DNA from: DASUFE01 sp036274675
GTDB taxonomy: Bacteria > Pseudomonadota > Gammaproteobacteria > HTCC5015
NCBI GenBank assembly: GCA_036274675.1
Contig: DASUFE010000115.1
Coordinates: 1 to 64,000 of the forward strand
Reading direction: 5' to 3'
Length of the DNA stretch: 64,000 nucleotides
Made by a program: the position numbers and the translations under genes. A model generated the notes under the pieces. The model did not search any database. It was not told the DNA's origin and worked only from the letters and a program-made list of their open reading frames with translations. The number at the start of each line of letters is the position of its first letter. The first letter of the stretch is position 1. This document shows, piece by piece, positions 1-9,875 of the stretch.

Positions 1-2266
1 CCTGGTAGCCGCGCGGCAGTTTCTTGCCGCGACGCCCGCGGGGCGCACGGTACTCCTTGAGTTCGTCCGGCTTCATCGCCTTGAATTTCTTTCCGGCATG
101 CACCGTCAGCGCGTCCCCGTTCGCAATCACGCTCATATGCCGCACGAACTCTGCGCGCTGCTTGAAACGCGGTCCGGGTATGTTGACGAATTTGATGCCC
201 TTGCCCCGGGCGAGCTGCGGCATTTCTTTCAGCGGCGTAATCAGCATGTACCCTTCTCGGCTCACCGCCACAATCCGGTCTTCCTTGTAATTGCGCACCG
301 GAACCGGCGGCAGCACCTTGGCCCCCTGGGGCACATTGAGCACGGACTTCCCCGCCTTGTTGCGCGTCTGCAAATCCTCAAGTTTGGCGACATAACCGTA
401 ACCGCCGTCGCTGGCGAGGAAACACAGGTCATCCGGCTGCCCGATCACAACCCCGACAAAGGCGGCGCCTGGCGGCGGATTCAGTTTGCCGGTCAATGGC
501 TCACCCAGACCTCGAGCGGAAGGCAACCCGTGCGCAGGCAGGCTGTAAGCGCGACCCGTGGAATCCAGGAACACCGCCAACTGGTTGCTGCGCCCGCGTG
601 CATAGTGCAGCAGGCTGTCGCCCGCCTTGAAAGCTAGGGTCAACGGGTCGAGGTCGTGTCCCTTCGCTGCGCGCACCCAACCTTTCTCCGACAAAATCAC
701 GGTCACCGGCTCGATGGAAATCAGTTCGGTCTCATCGATGGCCTGCGCGGCCACCACGACCTTGGCGATGGCGGAACGTCGCTCGTCGCCGTACTGATCC
801 GCATCGGCCTGCAGCTCGCCCTTGATCAGGTTACGCAGACGCGTTTTCGAACCGAGGGTTTTCTCGATTTCGGCTTTCTCTTGCTGCAGCTCGTCCTGCT
901 CGCCACGGATCTTCATTTCTTCGAGCTTCGCCAGGTAACGCAATCTCAGGTTGAGGATTTCCTCGGCCTGTATATCCGTAAGTTTGAAACGCTTCATCAG
1001 CACCGGCTTGGGATCGTCTTCCCGGCGGATGATCCTGATCACCTCGTCGATGTTGAGATACGCGATCATCAGGCCTGCGAGGATATGCAGGCGCTGATCC
1101 ACCTTGTCGAGGCGCCATTCCAGACGCCGTGTTACGGTCCTGACGCGGAACTTCAGCCACTCGATCAGGAGATCCTTGAGATTGAACACCTTGGGCCGCC
1201 CGTCGATGGCGATCATGTTCAGATTGACCCGGTGCGTCTTCTCAAGGTCCGTAGTAGCGAAGAGATGCGACATCAATTCGACCACATCAACCCGGTTCGA
1301 ACGCGGTACGATCACCAGCCGGGTTGGGTTCTCGTGGTCGGACTCGTCGCGCAAGTCCTCCACCATCGGCAGCTTCTTCGCCTGCATCTGCTGGGCGATC
1401 TGTTCCATAACGCGGGCCCCCGACACCTGGTGCGGCAGCGCAGTAATGACGATCTCATCCTCTTCTTTCGTATAGACGGCGCGCTGACGGATCGTGCCGG
1501 TACCCGTCTTGTAGATGTCGCGTATTTCTTCCGGCGGCGTAATGATCTGCGCCCCCGCCGGATAGTCTGGACCCTTGATGATCTTGCACAGGTCGCCGAG
1601 TGTCGCCTTGCTGTCGTCCAGCAACAACATGCAGGCCTTGATCACTTCGCGCATGTTGTGCGGCGGGATATCGGTCGCCATGCCGACCGCGATGCCGGTA
1701 GTGCCGTTCAGCAGCACATGCGGCACCCGCGCCGGCAGCAGCGAGGGCTCACTCAGGGTGCCGTCGAAATTGTGTTGCCAGTCGACTGTGCCCTGCTCCA
1801 GCTCCTGCAACAGCAATTTGGCGATGGGAGACAGCTTCGCCTCGGTATAACGCATGGCGGCAAAAGATTTGGGATCGTCCTGTGAACCCCAGTTGCCCTG
1901 CCCGTCGATCAGCGGATAGCGGTAACTGAACGGCTGAGCCATCAATACCATGGCCTCGTAACACGCCGAATCGCCGTGCGGGTGATATTTGCCGAGGACA
2001 TCGCCGACCGTGCGGGCGGATTTTTTGTGTTTGGACGCCGCGCTCAGGCCAAGTTCGGACATGGCATAGATAATGCGTCGCTGCACCGGTTTCAAACCGT
2101 CGCCGATATGCGGCAGCGCGCGATCCAGGATCACGTACATCGAATAGTCGAGATAGGCCTTCTCGCTGAACACTTTCAGCGGCAACTTCTCGATCCCCTC
2201 GTAATCGAGGGCCAGATTCCTGCGGTTACCGTCGCCGCTGCTTTTGCCGCTGCTTTTCTTCGCCAT
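1..2266 (-). CDS. parC: DNA topoisomerase IV subunit A (ParC), 3' end cut by window edge
   Basis: Breakage-reunion subunit of topoisomerase IV, which decatenates daughter chromosomes together with ParE. The reverse strand from 2266 reads MAKKSSGKSSG and then the family core. A quinolone-region block HPHGDSACYEA, the catalytic-tyrosine block AAMRYTEAKL and the C-terminal beta-pinwheel repeats follow in order. About 755 codons are present, close to the usual full length of about 750, and the reading frame is still open at base 1, so only the last few residues are missing. The ATG overlaps the parE stop by one base (TAATG), which implies translational coupling in a parE-parC operon. The Ser and Glu of the quinolone-resistance region are present in the usual sensitive form. 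Confidence 0.96.
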   Translation of the reverse strand, partial: MAKKSSGKSSGDGNRRNLALDYEGIEKLPLKVFSEKAYLDYSMYVILDRALPHIGDGLKPVQRRIIYAMSELGLSAASKHKKSARTVGDVLGKYHPHGDSACYEAMVLMAQPFSYRYPLIDGQGNWGSQDDPKSFAAMRYTEAKLSPIAKLLLQELEQGTVDWQHNFDGTLSEPSLLPARVPHVLLNGTTGIAVGMATDIPPHNMREVIKACMLLLDDSKATLGDLCKIIKGPDYPAGAQIITPPEEIRDIYKTGTGTIRQRAVYTKEEDEIVITALPHQVSGARVMEQIAQQMQAKKLPMVEDLRDESDHENPTRLVIVPRSNRVDVVELMSHLFATTDLEKTHRVNLNMIAIDGRPKVFNLKDLLIEWLKFRVRTVTRRLEWRLDKVDQRLHILAGLMIAYLNIDEVIRIIRREDDPKPVLMKRFKLTDIQAEEILNLRLRYLAKLEEMKIRGEQDELQQEKAEIEKTLGSKTRLRNLIKGELQADADQYGDERRSAIAKVVVAAQAIDETELISIEPVTVILSEKGWVRAAKGHDLDPLTLAFKAGDSLLHYARGRSNQLAVFLDSTGRAYSLPAHGLPSARGLGEPLTGKLNPPPGAAFVGVVIGQPDDLCFLASDGGYGYVAKLEDLQTRNKAGKSVLNVPQGAKVLPPVPVRNYKEDRIVAVSREGYMLITPLKEMPQLARGKGIKFVNIPGPRFKQRAEFVRHMSVIANGDALTVHAGKKFKAMKPDELKEYRAPRGRRGKKLPRGYQ

Positions 2267-4155
2267 TATTTGATATCCGCCAGGTTGCCCTTGGTCTCAA
2301 GCCAGGTCTTGCGATCCGCCGCGCGCTTTTTCGCCAGCAGCATATCCATGATCTTGTGTGTGTCGTCCCCGGCGTCGACAGTAAGCTGCACCAGGCGCCG
2401 CGTATCCGGGTGGATGGAGGTCTCGCGCAGTTGCATCGGGTTCATTTCACCCAATCCCTTGAAACGGGTTACGCTGACTTTCGTTTTCTTCTTCTCGGCC
2501 TCGATACGATCCAGTATGCCGGCACGCTCTGCGTCATCGATCGCATAATAGACGTCCTTGCCGACATCGATCCGGTACAAGGGCGGCATCGCGACGTAGA
2601 CGTGCCCTTCCTTCACCAGTGCCGGGAAATGGCGCAGGAACAGCGCGCACAACAGGGTGGCGATATGCGCGCCGTCGGAATCGGCGTCCGCCAGTATGCA
2701 GATCTTCCCATAGCGCAGGCCGCTCAGATCGCTGGAGCCGGGATCAACGCCGATGGCGACCGAAATATCGTGCACTTCCTGTGAACCCAGCACCTGCTCG
2801 GGATCGACTTCCCAGGTGTTAAGGATCTTGCCACGCAGCGGCATGATCGCCTGAAATACGCGGTCGCGCGCCTGCTTGGCCGAACCGCCGGCGGAATCGC
2901 CCTCCACCAGGAACAATTCGGTCACCTTCAGGTCCTGCTCGGTACAGTCGGCCAGCTTGCCTGGCAATGCCGGGCCGCTGGTGATCTTTTTGCGCAAGAC
3001 TTTTTTCGCTTCTTTCATGCGCGACTGAGCGGATGAGATCGCCAGTTGCGCCAACTGATCGCCGATATCGGGATGCTGATTGAGCCATATCCCGTACATA
3101 TCCTTCACCACGCCGGCCACGAAGGCCGCCGATTCGCGCGACGACAGGCGTTCCTTGGTCTGGCCCGCGAACTGCGGCTCCTGCATTTTCAGCGACAGAA
3201 TGAAGCTGATCTTGTCCCAGACATCTTCCGGGCTGATCTTGACGCCGCGTGGCAGCAGGTTGCGGAATTCGCAAAACTCCCGCATCGCCTCCGTCAAGCC
3301 GGTGCGCAGACCGTTGACATGGGTGCCGCCCTGCGGCGTCGGCACCACGTTGACGTAGCTCTCCTGCACCGCTTCGCCGCCCTCCGGCAGCCAGCAGACC
3401 GCCCAATCCACCGCCTCGGTACGCGCCTGCATTGAGCCCATGAACGGTTCGGCGGGAATTTTCTCCCAGTCCTGGAGTGCGGACAGCAGGTAGTCCTTCA
3501 ATCCGTCTTCGTAGCGCCATTCGGCTTTTTCGCCGCTTTTCTCGTCCTTGAACAGAACGTGCAATCCGGGGCACAACACGGCCTTGGCATGCAGCAGGTG
3601 CTGCAGCTTGGGCACTGAGAATTTATCGGAATCGAAATACTTGGGATCGGGCCAGAAGCGCAGGCTGGTGCCGGTATTTTTCTGCCCGACCTTGCCGATT
3701 TCCTTGAGATTGGATTTGCGGTTGCCGTCGGCGAAGCTCATCAGATATTCCTTGCCGCCGCGCCGTACCTTCACTTCCAGCCGCTTCGACAAGGCATTGA
3801 CCACAGAGACGCCGACCCCGTGCAGACCACCGGAGAAGGTGTAGTTCTTGTCGGAGAATTTGCCGCCCGAATGCAGCTTGGTGAGAATCACCTCGACCCC
3901 TGACATTTTCAGCTGCGGATGCTGATCGACCGGCATGCCGCGACCATCGTCAATGACTTCCAGGGAGCCGTCCTTGTACAGAATCACCTCGATTCGGGTA
4001 GCATGGCCCGAAATGGCTTCATCGACACTGTTATCGATGACTTCCTGGGCAAGATGATTCGGACGGCTGGTATCGGTATACATGCCGGGACGCTTGCGCA
4101 CCGGCTCCAGGCCGCTTAATACCTCGATATCAGCCGCGTCATAGCGCTTGTTCAT
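2266..4155 (-). CDS. parE: DNA topoisomerase IV subunit B (ParE)
   Basis: ATPase subunit of topoisomerase IV. The start at 4155 (MNKRYDAADIEVL) gives 629 residues, matching the family length of about 630. The longer frame from 4236 adds an unlikely hydrophobic and arginine-rich leader. GHKL ATPase motifs are visible: QEVIDNSVDEA for Mg-ATP binding, DDGRGMPVD, and the GGLHGVGVSVVNALS loop. The TOPRIM part shows LVEGDSAGGSAKQ and DADSDGAHI, and the C-terminus contains RFKGLGEMNP. The stop overlaps the parC start. The promoter was not identified, although an AT-rich stretch lies just upstream at 4155-4235. Confidence 0.97.
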   Translation of the reverse strand: MNKRYDAADIEVLSGLEPVRKRPGMYTDTSRPNHLAQEVIDNSVDEAISGHATRIEVILYKDGSLEVIDDGRGMPVDQHPQLKMSGVEVILTKLHSGGKFSDKNYTFSGGLHGVGVSVVNALSKRLEVKVRRGGKEYLMSFADGNRKSNLKEIGKVGQKNTGTSLRFWPDPKYFDSDKFSVPKLQHLLHAKAVLCPGLHVLFKDEKSGEKAEWRYEDGLKDYLLSALQDWEKIPAEPFMGSMQARTEAVDWAVCWLPEGGEAVQESYVNVVPTPQGGTHVNGLRTGLTEAMREFCEFRNLLPRGVKISPEDVWDKISFILSLKMQEPQFAGQTKERLSSRESAAFVAGVVKDMYGIWLNQHPDIGDQLAQLAISSAQSRMKEAKKVLRKKITSGPALPGKLADCTEQDLKVTELFLVEGDSAGGSAKQARDRVFQAIMPLRGKILNTWEVDPEQVLGSQEVHDISVAIGVDPGSSDLSGLRYGKICILADADSDGAHIATLLCALFLRHFPALVKEGHVYVAMPPLYRIDVGKDVYYAIDDAERAGILDRIEAEKKKTKVSVTRFKGLGEMNPMQLRETSIHPDTRRLVQLTVDAGDDTHKIMDMLLAKKRAADRKTWLETKGNLADIK

Positions 4156-4334
4156 CCGCGATTCTGTAAAGACTCTATAGAATGGGGGCCTCATTATAAC
4201 CCCACCATATATATGGTAGTCGAGGGCCGCAAACATTCGGCTTGAGAAAGAGCGGCCATCCTGTTCAACACCTGGCCCGCCCCGACCTGTCGGACAGGTC
4301 CTACAGTTTTTTGGGCTCCTGTGGGAAGGCGCTT

Positions 4335-4362
4335 TTTACAGGTCTTGCTAAGCTTTTAATCA
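4335..4362 (+). promoter_or_regulatory. candidate sigma-70 promoter for a small RNA
   Basis: TTTACA at 4335-4340 and TAATCA at 4357-4362 with a 16-bp spacer, predicting a start near 4369. No coding frame follows before the terminator at 4444-4470. The hexamers are moderate matches and were read by eye. Confidence 0.35.
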
Positions 4363-4368
4363 CGGAAG

Positions 4369-4470
4369 CTTTAGGGACCATGCAGAAATGGAGATTCAGG
4401 GACGAACACACATTCCGTAACTTACAAAGGATTGACTTAACTACCCCGGCAGCGATGCCGGGGTTTTTTT
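4369..4470 (+). ncRNA. candidate small RNA with repeated GGA motifs
   Basis: The roughly 340-base gap between parE and the helicase gene has no convincing gene, yet it carries a promoter-like pair followed by a strong intrinsic terminator about 100 bases later. The predicted transcript holds GGA or GGGA at 4374, 4390, 4399 and 4429. A stem can form between ACGGAA (4362-4367) and TTCCGT (4413-4418), although its left arm starts slightly before the predicted start. Repeated GGA in a short terminated RNA is the hallmark of CsrA/RsmA-titrating RNAs (RsmY, RsmZ, CsrB), but I see no GacA box. It could also be an unrelated sRNA or the 5' leader of the helicase gene. Confidence 0.35.
4444..4470 (+). 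terminator. intrinsic terminator
   Basis: CCCCGGCA and TGCCGGGG form a perfect 8-bp stem with a GCGA tetraloop, followed by seven T (4464-4470). It reads on the plus strand although no gene precedes it, which is the main argument for a small RNA here. Confidence 0.85.
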
Positions 4471-4582
4471 ATTTAAAACCTCCAAATGTCATCCTGAATT
4501 CCCGAAGTACTCCTCTGCCGAGCTCTTGCTGTATGGAGGGAGCGGATCGACAGCTTGCGCTCACGGCATTATCCTTGCCCGC

Positions 4583-7500
4583 ATGTCCGATATCGCAAAT
4601 CCGCTCGAAGCCAGCACGCCTGAGATTAATGCAGTTGTCGATGCATCCGCCGGTACCGGTAAAACCTATCTGCTGGTAACCCGCGTCATCCGTCTGTTGC
4701 TGGCGGGCGCGCCCGCTGACCGTATCCTGGCGCTGACGTTCACCCGTAAAGCGGCCGGAGAAATGCGACATCGCCTGCATGAGCGACTGCGCATGATGGC
4801 GATGGCAGATGATGCCGCTCTGCAGGGTGTTCTCGATGGAATGGGCCTCGTTCCCGACGCTGGCGTTCTGGATCGGGCGCGTCGCTTGTACGAACAGATT
4901 CTGCTGTCACCACGCCCGCTTCGGATCTCGACCTTCCATGCCTTTTGCCAGCAGCTGCTGCAACGTTTCCCACTGGAGGCAGATGTACCGCCCGGTTATG
5001 AATTGCTGCAAGCCGGCAGCATCGTGCAGACTGCCGCCTGGGATGCCCTGTTCCTGGAAGCCACGCGCAATCCGGACAGTGCACCGGCGCAAGCGCTGGA
5101 AACGCTTTTTATCGCCTGCAACGGCCGGCTGGACAGCGTACACGCCGCTCTGATGCAAGGCTTCCTCGCCCGCCGCAACGACTGGCTGGCGTACACGCAA
5201 GGGCGGGGACACCCGGTCGAACATGCCAGCGAGCAGTTACGGCAACTGCTGCAAATGGATCCGGCTGAACCGCTGCACGTTTTTTTCCGGGACGCCGCGG
5301 CAGACCTGTCCACCTTCAGGGATTTGCTGTTACGGCATGCCACCGACACCAACTCAAGGCATGCCGACCTGATCGAAGCGGGTTTGAATCCGGAAAGCGC
5401 TCTGGAAACACGTTTTGAATCCGTCAAGGGTGTCTTCCTGACGCTCGACATGGAGCCTCGCCAACGCAAAATTTCCAAGGCCCTGGAAAAATCCCTGGCC
5501 GCACGCGCCGCGGAATTCCTGCAATTACACGATACTCTCTGCCGGCGCATACTGTCGGTGCATGAAAGTCTGTTACGCCGCGAATACTGGAAAACCGCAA
5601 GTGCATGGTACCGCGCAGGCAATGCCCTGCTGCAACACTATCAGCGGATAAAGCAGGAGCAACGCTTGCTGGATTTCGACGACCTCGAGTGGAAAAGCTG
5701 CCGGCTACTGCGGCATCGAGACCACGGATTATGGGTGCAATATAAAATAGATCAGAAAATTGATCATCTGTTGATCGACGAATTTCAGGACACCAATCCC
5801 ACGCAGTGGCGCCTGCTGTTACCGCTGCTGGAAGAAATGGCGGACGCTGATCCCGGGTCGGGGCGGCTCCGCAGCATATTCCTGGTCGGCGACGGCAAAC
5901 AGTCTATTTACAGTTTCCGGCGGGCCGACCCGCAGCTGCAGGAAGCCGCCGCCGGTTGGCTTAAGGAGCGCATGCAGGCACGCAAATTTGCACTCGACAA
6001 ATCGCGGCGTTCCGCGGCTGCCATTATGCAGACCCTCAATTACCTGTTTGAGGGTACCGCCCTCGGCGGGAAACTGCATGCCTTCGAGACTCACTCAAGC
6101 CACCGCAGCGAACTATGGGGTCAGGTTGAAATCCTGCCTTGTATCGAACTACCCGCCGTTGAAACGCCGGCCGTCCCATCCGGGCTGCGCGATGCGCTCA
6201 CGACGGCCAAAGTCGCGAGCGAACCGGATCTTCGATACCTTGAGGGACTGCAAATTGCGCACCATATACATGAGATCGTCGAGAACGGTTACATCGTTGA
6301 AAAAAGCGCTGGCGGATCCGGCCCGGCGGACTATGATGATATTTTCATCCTGTTCCGCGCGCGCACTCACATCGCCGCCTTTGAACAGGCTTTGACCGAG
6401 CATGCGATTCCCTTCGCAAGCCTGGAAAAAGGCACGCTGCTGGAACAGCAGGAAGTCGAAGACATTGAGGCTTTGCTGAACGTGCTGCTCACCCCCTTCA
6501 ATAATCTGGCGCTGGCGCAAGTGCTCAAATCGCCGATATTCGGCGCCACTGACGCGGATTTGATGCTCCTATCCACATTGCAGGGTGACTGGTACGGACG
6601 CCTGAAAATCCATGCAGAAGATGCTTCCGGCGCCGGCAGATCTCCGGCTTTGCTGCGCGCATGGCGTCTGCTCGCAACATGGCGCAAGCTGCTGCCGGAG
6701 CTGCCGCTGCACGACCTGCTGGACCGGATCTTTCACCAGGGGGATATCATAGCGCGCTACCGTAGCGCCACTCCGACCCTGCTGGCCAATCGCGTCATAT
6801 CCAACCTGCAAAGACTGCTGGCGCTCGCGCTGGAAATTGACAGTGGGCGCTATCCCAGCCTGTCGAACTTCCTGCTCCAACTCAGGCGAATCCGCGCTTC
6901 CGACCAGGACCAGCCGGATACTCCGCCGCTCGCCTCCGGCGAACGCAGGGTGCGACTGATGACCATCCACGCGGCGAAAGGTCTGGAAGCTCCTGTGGTG
7001 TTTGTCGCCGACACCCGAGCCGCAACCTCACGTAACGATTCCTTCCAGGCACTGGTGGACTGGCCGCATACGGCCGACAGACCGGAACACTTCCTGTTAT
7101 ACATCGCGCGTGCGCGGATGCCATCCATTCTGGAACCCCTGCTGGAACGGCAGCGGCAGCGGCAATCGAGGGAGCAGGCCAATCTGCTGTATGTCGCCTT
7201 AAGCCGTGCCAAGCAGATGCTGTTCATCAGCGGCAGCGGCAACAATATCCAGGATGCAACCGAATCCGGAGATTGGTACAGCCGCATCGTGCAAGCCCTG
7301 AAGCCTCACGCTACCCGGCTGCCGGGCGGTGGTTACCGCATAACTAGCGGCGACGTGCAGCAAGGTCCCCGCTCGGCCCGCGTCGCCGAAAGCCGCGATT
7401 CACGGCTGGAAATTCCGTTACCCAGCTTCACACACGGGGATGATTTGATCACCCCAGGAGATACGGTCGAAGTTGCATCGGACACTGAAATATTGCGGCA

Positions 7501-7981
7501 GCAACCGCTGGGCAGACAGCATGGGACCGTCGTTCACAAAATGCTGGAAATGCTGGCGCCGCCCGAGGCGGTGCATGCGCTCGAGCTGGATGCGTTTCTC
7601 GACTATGGCCTGCAGCGTGAGCTGCTGACGACCTGGCAGAAAGAAGCGCGGGCAGTGCTGGCAAAACCGGAGCTGCAGTTCCTGTTCAATCCGGAACTGT
7701 ATGACCGTGCGTACAAGGAAGTCCCGCTCATCTACCGCACGGACACGGGCGCGGTCGTACACGGGCTGATTGACCGCGTGGTGATCCAGGGCAACGACGT
7801 CTGGCTGATCGATTACAAAACGCGACGGGCGGAAGATGCCCTTGAGCTGCAGGAGCTGGCGCGACACTATCGGCCGCAGTTGCTCTACTACGCGGAAGGC
7901 CTGCGAAAAATATGGCCGGGTAAGAACGTGCGTCCGGCGATACTCCTGACCGGATCACAGACACTGCTCGAAATCGAATAA
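4583..7981 (+). CDS. UvrD/RecB-family helicase-nuclease (AddA-like)
   Basis: Superfamily 1A helicase fused to a PD-(D/E)XK nuclease, the architecture of AddA/RecB, expected to process double-strand DNA ends. The start MSDIANPLEAS at 4583 is preferred over 4526. Walker A ASAGTGKT lies at residues 21-28, TFTRKAAGEM is motif Ia, LLIDEFQDTNP (near residue 396) is motif II, GDGKQSIYSFRRADP is motif III, RLMTIHAAKGLEAPVVFVAD is motif V, and NLLYVALSRAKQML is motif VI. The C-terminal nuclease is seen as GLIDRV (near 1062) and WLIDYKT (D1077, K1079). Length is 1132 residues. An AddB-like or RecC partner normally sits directly upstream, but none is here. Confidence 0.9.
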   Translation: MSDIANPLEASTPEINAVVDASAGTGKTYLLVTRVIRLLLAGAPADRILALTFTRKAAGEMRHRLHERLRMMAMADDAALQGVLDGMGLVPDAGVLDRARRLYEQILLSPRPLRISTFHAFCQQLLQRFPLEADVPPGYELLQAGSIVQTAAWDALFLEATRNPDSAPAQALETLFIACNGRLDSVHAALMQGFLARRNDWLAYTQGRGHPVEHASEQLRQLLQMDPAEPLHVFFRDAAADLSTFRDLLLRHATDTNSRHADLIEAGLNPESALETRFESVKGVFLTLDMEPRQRKISKALEKSLAARAAEFLQLHDTLCRRILSVHESLLRREYWKTASAWYRAGNALLQHYQRIKQEQRLLDFDDLEWKSCRLLRHRDHGLWVQYKIDQKIDHLLIDEFQDTNPTQWRLLLPLLEEMADADPGSGRLRSIFLVGDGKQSIYSFRRADPQLQEAAAGWLKERMQARKFALDKSRRSAAAIMQTLNYLFEGTALGGKLHAFETHSSHRSELWGQVEILPCIELPAVETPAVPSGLRDALTTAKVASEPDLRYLEGLQIAHHIHEIVENGYIVEKSAGGSGPADYDDIFILFRARTHIAAFEQALTEHAIPFASLEKGTLLEQQEVEDIEALLNVLLTPFNNLALAQVLKSPIFGATDADLMLLSTLQGDWYGRLKIHAEDASGAGRSPALLRAWRLLATWRKLLPELPLHDLLDRIFHQGDIIARYRSATPTLLANRVISNLQRLLALALEIDSGRYPSLSNFLLQLRRIRASDQDQPDTPPLASGERRVRLMTIHAAKGLEAPVVFVADTRAATSRNDSFQALVDWPHTADRPEHFLLYIARARMPSILEPLLERQRQRQSREQANLLYVALSRAKQMLFISGSGNNIQDATESGDWYSRIVQALKPHATRLPGGGYRITSGDVQQGPRSARVAESRDSRLEIPLPSFTHGDDLITPGDTVEVASDTEILRQQPLGRQHGTVVHKMLEMLAPPEAVHALELDAFLDYGLQRELLTTWQKEARAVLAKPELQFLFNPELYDRAYKEVPLIYRTDTGAVVHGLIDRVVIQGNDVWLIDYKTRRAEDALELQELARHYRPQLLYYAEGLRKIWPGKNVRPAILLTGSQTLLEIE

Positions 7982-7991
7982 TATCAAGACG

Positions 7992-8025
7992 AAAAAACGG
8001 GGCATGATCACGGGATCATGCCCCG
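7992..8025 (-). terminator. intrinsic terminator of dsbC
   Basis: Perfect 12-bp stem CGGGGCATGATC/GATCATGCCCCG (7998-8009 and 8014-8025) with a 4-base loop. On the minus strand it is followed by six T (complement of 7992-7997), so it terminates xerD-dsbC transcription. It also lies just past the helicase gene and may act from both sides. Confidence 0.85.
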
Positions 8026-8045
8026 CAGCTGATACAGTTCGGCGA

Positions 8046-8777
8046 TCAGTTCGCCTGCGCCTGTTTCGCGTCCTGTTCCAGGCGCGCCAGTAACTCGGTC
8101 GGCTCAAGATATCCCGGAATCACCATACCGTTGCTGGTCACCATCAGCGGCGTGCCCTGCAGTCCCAACTTACGCGCCAGTTCTACATGCTCGGCGATGG
8201 GGTTGGGGCAGGTTTTCTCAGGCACCTGGCCGCCGGATTTGGCGATAGTGAGGGCTTCCTGCTGATTCTTCGCGCACCAGACGCTTTCCAGTGTCTTGGC
8301 ATCAGGCGAACCCAGACCTGCGCGCGGGAACAGCATGTACCGGACTTTGATGCCTTCCTTGTTGATTTCCGCCATTTCCGAGTGCAATTTACGGCAGTAG
8401 CCGCAGGAGGTATCGGTAAAGACGGTTACCGTATATTTCGGATTCTTGGGTGAGAATACGATGGTTTTCGAATCGTCGAATTTGGCGAGCAGTTTCTTGT
8501 TGACTACCGATTTGGCCTGTTCGGTCAGATTAACGCCGCCGACACGGTCATAAAGCTGTCCCTGGAAAATGTACCGGCCATCGGCGCTCATATAGAGAAG
8601 CTGCCCTGATGCCACAACTTCATAAAGACCGCTCACGGGAGCAGGCTTGACCTGCTCGACCTGCAAACCCATGGATTTGAGGTTTTCCGTCAAATCCGCT
8701 TTTATCTTATTGAGATCCTCAGCTCTTGCCGTCATCGACAGAACTGCGATGCACAACCCCACCAATATACGCAACAT
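8046..8777 (-). CDS. dsbC: thiol:disulfide interchange protein DsbC
   Basis: Periplasmic disulfide isomerase. An N-terminal signal peptide (about residues 1-19, ending TARA) precedes a cystatin-like dimerisation domain and a thioredoxin fold with active site C125-G-Y-C128. The second structural cysteine pair typical of DsbC is C168 and C190, and the cis-proline motif GTP is at 208-210. At 243 residues the length is close to the family norm. AGAGGA lies 8 bases upstream of the ATG. It lies about 100 bases downstream of xerD on the same strand, the same order as in E. coli xerD-dsbC. It may keep DsbB-independent substrates such as LptD correctly folded, which fits the lptFG genes nearby. Confidence 0.95.
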   Translation of the reverse strand: MLRILVGLCIAVLSMTARAEDLNKIKADLTENLKSMGLQVEQVKPAPVSGLYEVVASGQLLYMSADGRYIFQGQLYDRVGGVNLTEQAKSVVNKKLLAKFDDSKTIVFSPKNPKYTVTVFTDTSCGYCRKLHSEMAEINKEGIKVRYMLFPRAGLGSPDAKTLESVWCAKNQQEALTIAKSGGQVPEKTCPNPIAEHVELARKLGLQGTPLMVTSNGMVIPGYLEPTELLARLEQDAKQAQAN

Positions 8778-8881
8778 ATAATTTTCCTCTGATTAATAAA
8801 CTTTCAGTCTTCTTTTTTAAATAATAATTATTGCGGTTTTCCCCGATTGTGAGACCTCGACTACGGGAAAACATTCCCCTC

Positions 8882-9793
8882 CTACGCCCGGGGATGATGT
8901 CGGGCATGGAAGTCGCGCAATCTTGCCTGAGCTATATGAGTGTAGATCTGGGTTGTCGAAAGATCGCTGTGACCCAGTAACATCTGCACGGCTCGCAGAT
9001 CAGCTCCGTGATTGAGCAAATGCGTGGCAAAAGCATGGCGCAAGGTATGCGGCGACAATGATTTATCGATCCCAGCCTGCCTTGCGTACCGCTTAATCAT
9101 ATGCCAGCACATCTGTCGTGTCATCCCGCCGCCGCGTCGCGTGACAAAGAATTGCTCGGGCCGGGCATCGAGTGCCGACAGGAGCACACCCCGCCCCGTC
9201 TCCAGATAACGAGTCAACCAGTGCAGGGCCTCCTCGCCCAGCGGCACCACCCGCTCCTTATTGCCCTTGCCGAACAGCCGGATCAGTCCCTGGCGCAGAT
9301 TGATCTGCCCGAGCGTGATCGTGACCAGCTCCGATACCCGCAGGCCGGAGGCATAGACGGTTTCCAGCATGGCTTTGTCGCGCAACCCCAGAGGCGTATT
9401 TATATCCGGAGCCGCCAGCAAGCGTTCAACCTCGCCTTCCGTCAATATTTTCGGCAAGAGTCGACCCGGCTTGGGCGCTTCCACTAGCGCCGAAGGATCT
9501 CCATGCATATGCCCCTGCCGCTCAGCCCAGCGGTAAAAACATTTCAGCGCCGACAACAAACGTGAAATGGTGCGCTTACTGGTCCGGGCGAGGATACGGT
9601 CGCTGAGATAAGACTGTACCTCGCCGCGCGAGACCCTCAACAGATTACAGTCTTTCCGCTGCAGCCAGCCGGCGAACTGCCGAAGATCGCTCGCATAAGC
9701 TGCCAGCGTATTGCGGCTCAACCCGCGCTCGGCCCATAGCGCATCGGTAAACGCGTCAATGATGCTGTCGTCGATGGATGCTGGATGCGTCAC
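8882..9793 (-). CDS. xerD: site-specific tyrosine recombinase XerD
   Basis: Resolves chromosome dimers at dif with XerC and FtsK. Length is 303 residues (GTG start at 9793 preceded by GGAG). An N-terminal SAM-like core-binding domain (about 10-95) is followed by the catalytic domain. The catalytic set is R152 in SGLRVSEL, H249 and R252 in SPHTLRHAF, H275 in LLGHSD, and nucleophile Y284 in TQIYTHI. XerD rather than XerC is suggested by the dsbC linkage and overall sequence. It diverges from mobB with about 80 bases between. Confidence 0.93.
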   Translation of the reverse strand: MTHPASIDDSIIDAFTDALWAERGLSRNTLAAYASDLRQFAGWLQRKDCNLLRVSRGEVQSYLSDRILARTSKRTISRLLSALKCFYRWAERQGHMHGDPSALVEAPKPGRLLPKILTEGEVERLLAAPDINTPLGLRDKAMLETVYASGLRVSELVTITLGQINLRQGLIRLFGKGNKERVVPLGEEALHWLTRYLETGRGVLLSALDARPEQFFVTRRGGGMTRQMCWHMIKRYARQAGIDKSLSPHTLRHAFATHLLNHGADLRAVQMLLGHSDLSTTQIYTHIAQARLRDFHARHHPRA

Positions 9794-9875
9794 TGCCTGC
9801 TCCGGAACGGGAATATCTCTCGCCGTCCATTATTTCTTTATAATATCGCATCTCCACAAGCGGCGTACGCTCTAC

